Source: Pyropia yezoensis
Taxonomy: Eukaryota > Rhodophyta > Bangiophyceae > Bangiales > Bangiaceae
Reading direction: 5' to 3'
DNA: 64,000 bases
Assembly: GCA_009829735.1 (NCBI GenBank)
Contig: CM020620.1
Location: 13,637,420-13,701,419 of the forward strand
In this document: piece after piece, positions 63,174 to 64,000 of the stretch
How the letters are laid out: every line of letters begins with the position of its first letter
Position numbering within the stretch: position 1 is the first letter of the stretch
Position numbers and translations under genes: made by a program
The notes under the pieces: generated by a model
Told to the model about the DNA's origin: nothing
Database searches by the model: none
What the model saw: only the letters and a program-made list of their open reading frames with translations

Positions 63174-64000
63174 GGCGTCCCCACAAAACACTCACCCAAC
63201 AGCCTGACAGAGGCGCACGAGCCAAACCCGGTGGTCGTCAGCCGCCGCGGGTGAGGGTTGCCTCGCGCGAAGAGCGGCTGCACCAAGGATGTGATTTTGG
63301 CGAGAGTGGGCAATGCCCGCGTGGTGTCGCTGTCGCTACCGCCACACTGCCCTGCACGCACACCTCTTCCCAGACAACGCGTGGGGTAATGTACAGAGGC
63401 GACCAAAAGTCAAGGGCGGCGCGGCTAAGCCAAGCCCAGCCGCTTCCACTTCGTCACGGCGCTGGCACCCACTGAAACCCCGCAACCAGGGCTCCCTCCA
63501 CGCGCCCCAGCGACGGCCGCGGCGGCCGGCGCCAGAGCCACACAGCCGCCACCAACGGGAAGAGCCGCCAGCCATTGTTTGCATTTGCGTGGCGGGCGGC
63601 CAATGGCGACGGCGGCGGGGCCTCCCCACCATGCGCCTGCCCGAGGGGAGGCGGGAGGGGGGCGGGGACAACGCCCGCAGACAAGCGCACCGCGTGGCAG
63701 ACGACGTGCTGCCGGTGGGGAGAACAGGGTACGCCCCCACCAACGACCAAGGCCGCGGTGGAGCCACGTGGGTGACACCAGACACGGAGGGAGGAGAGCG
63801 AGACCGAGACACGCGCCGTGCAGGGGAAGAACACGGGGCGTCAGCGTTCGCTCACCAGACAGAGAGGGGGGGAATGCATGGGGTGCAGGTACAGTACATG
63901 GTGCCTGGGACGATGGAGGGCCACCCCCAGACGCACCTGTCCAAGCTGGGCGCGCGGTGCTCCAGCCCGTCCCTCTCCCCGACGGCGACAGCCTGGACGA
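63174..64000. other. Upstream of the Hint gene; possible exon at the right edge
   Basis: 63174-63840 shows nothing supported. From about 63930 to the window end a plus-strand frame reads PVQAGRAVLQPVPLPDGDSLD, less biased than the flanks, and a CAG precedes it at 63930. It may be the start of an exon of a gene lying outside the window; confidence is low. Confidence 0.25.

Larger units (their letters stand above)
40907..64000. other. Assembly piece C
   Basis: Its first 6101 bp (to 47007) are the inverse of 16749-22843; from 47008 on it is unique and runs to the window end. Base 40907 corresponds to 22843. Confidence 0.9.

Noticed and set aside
1..64000. tRNA or rRNA genes
   Set aside because: I saw no cloverleaf A/B-box pairs with a CCA-compatible stem, nor any conserved rRNA words. 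A covariance-model scan would be needed to exclude them.

Overview
The window looks like nuclear DNA of a GC-rich, intron-poor photosynthetic eukaryote. A bangiophyte red alga (Porphyra/Pyropia type) is my best guess. This rests on very high GC, short GT-AG introns of about 230-390 nt, plastid-type enzymes (arogenate/prephenate dehydrogenase, a siroheme-type methyltransferase, a lumen-type DUF1499 protein) beside eukaryotic ER machinery (ribophorin I/OST1), Ty3/gypsy chromoviruses and a PIF/Harbinger transposon. The species is inference.

The window is three contig pieces joined by two runs of exactly 500 N: A (1-16248), B (16749-40406), C (40907-64000). The last 10.8 kb of A (5463-16248) equals, inverted, the end of B (29607-40406). 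The first 6.1 kb of B (16749-22843) equals, inverted, the start of C (40907-47007). The overlaps end exactly at the contig ends. The simplest reading is that B was placed backwards and its two overlaps were never merged. The real order would be A, then B reversed (29606 to 22844), then C, about 46 kb in all. Every gene between 5.4 and 47 kb that appears twice is then one locus seen twice.

Mobile-element half. Element 1 (134-10374, minus strand) is a complete young Ty3/gypsy chromovirus with 539-bp LTRs, PBS, PPT and a 5-bp target duplication, inserted in the coding sequence of an unrecognised membrane protein gene. Downstream is a two-exon arogenate/prephenate dehydrogenase gene whose 3' end is lost against element 2. 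Element 2 is a related chromovirus that has lost RT, RNase H and integrase. Both elements carry the same type of extra gene on the antisense strand between pol and the 3' LTR. I consider this antisense gene family the most novel system here. Next comes a PIF/Harbinger transposon with convergent transposase and trihelix (Myb/SANT-like) ORFs, beside GC-rich minisatellites.

Gene half (50.9-63.2 kb, piece C): a NET-domain-like protein, a rubrerythrin-like protein that has lost most of its iron ligands, a divergently transcribed plastid SUMT-like methyltransferase, ribophorin I, a DUF1499 protein with a lumen-type leader, and a secreted Hint-domain (Hedgehog-type autoprocessing) protein with a dockerin/EF-hand-like loop. 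I saw no rRNA, tRNA or CRISPR array.
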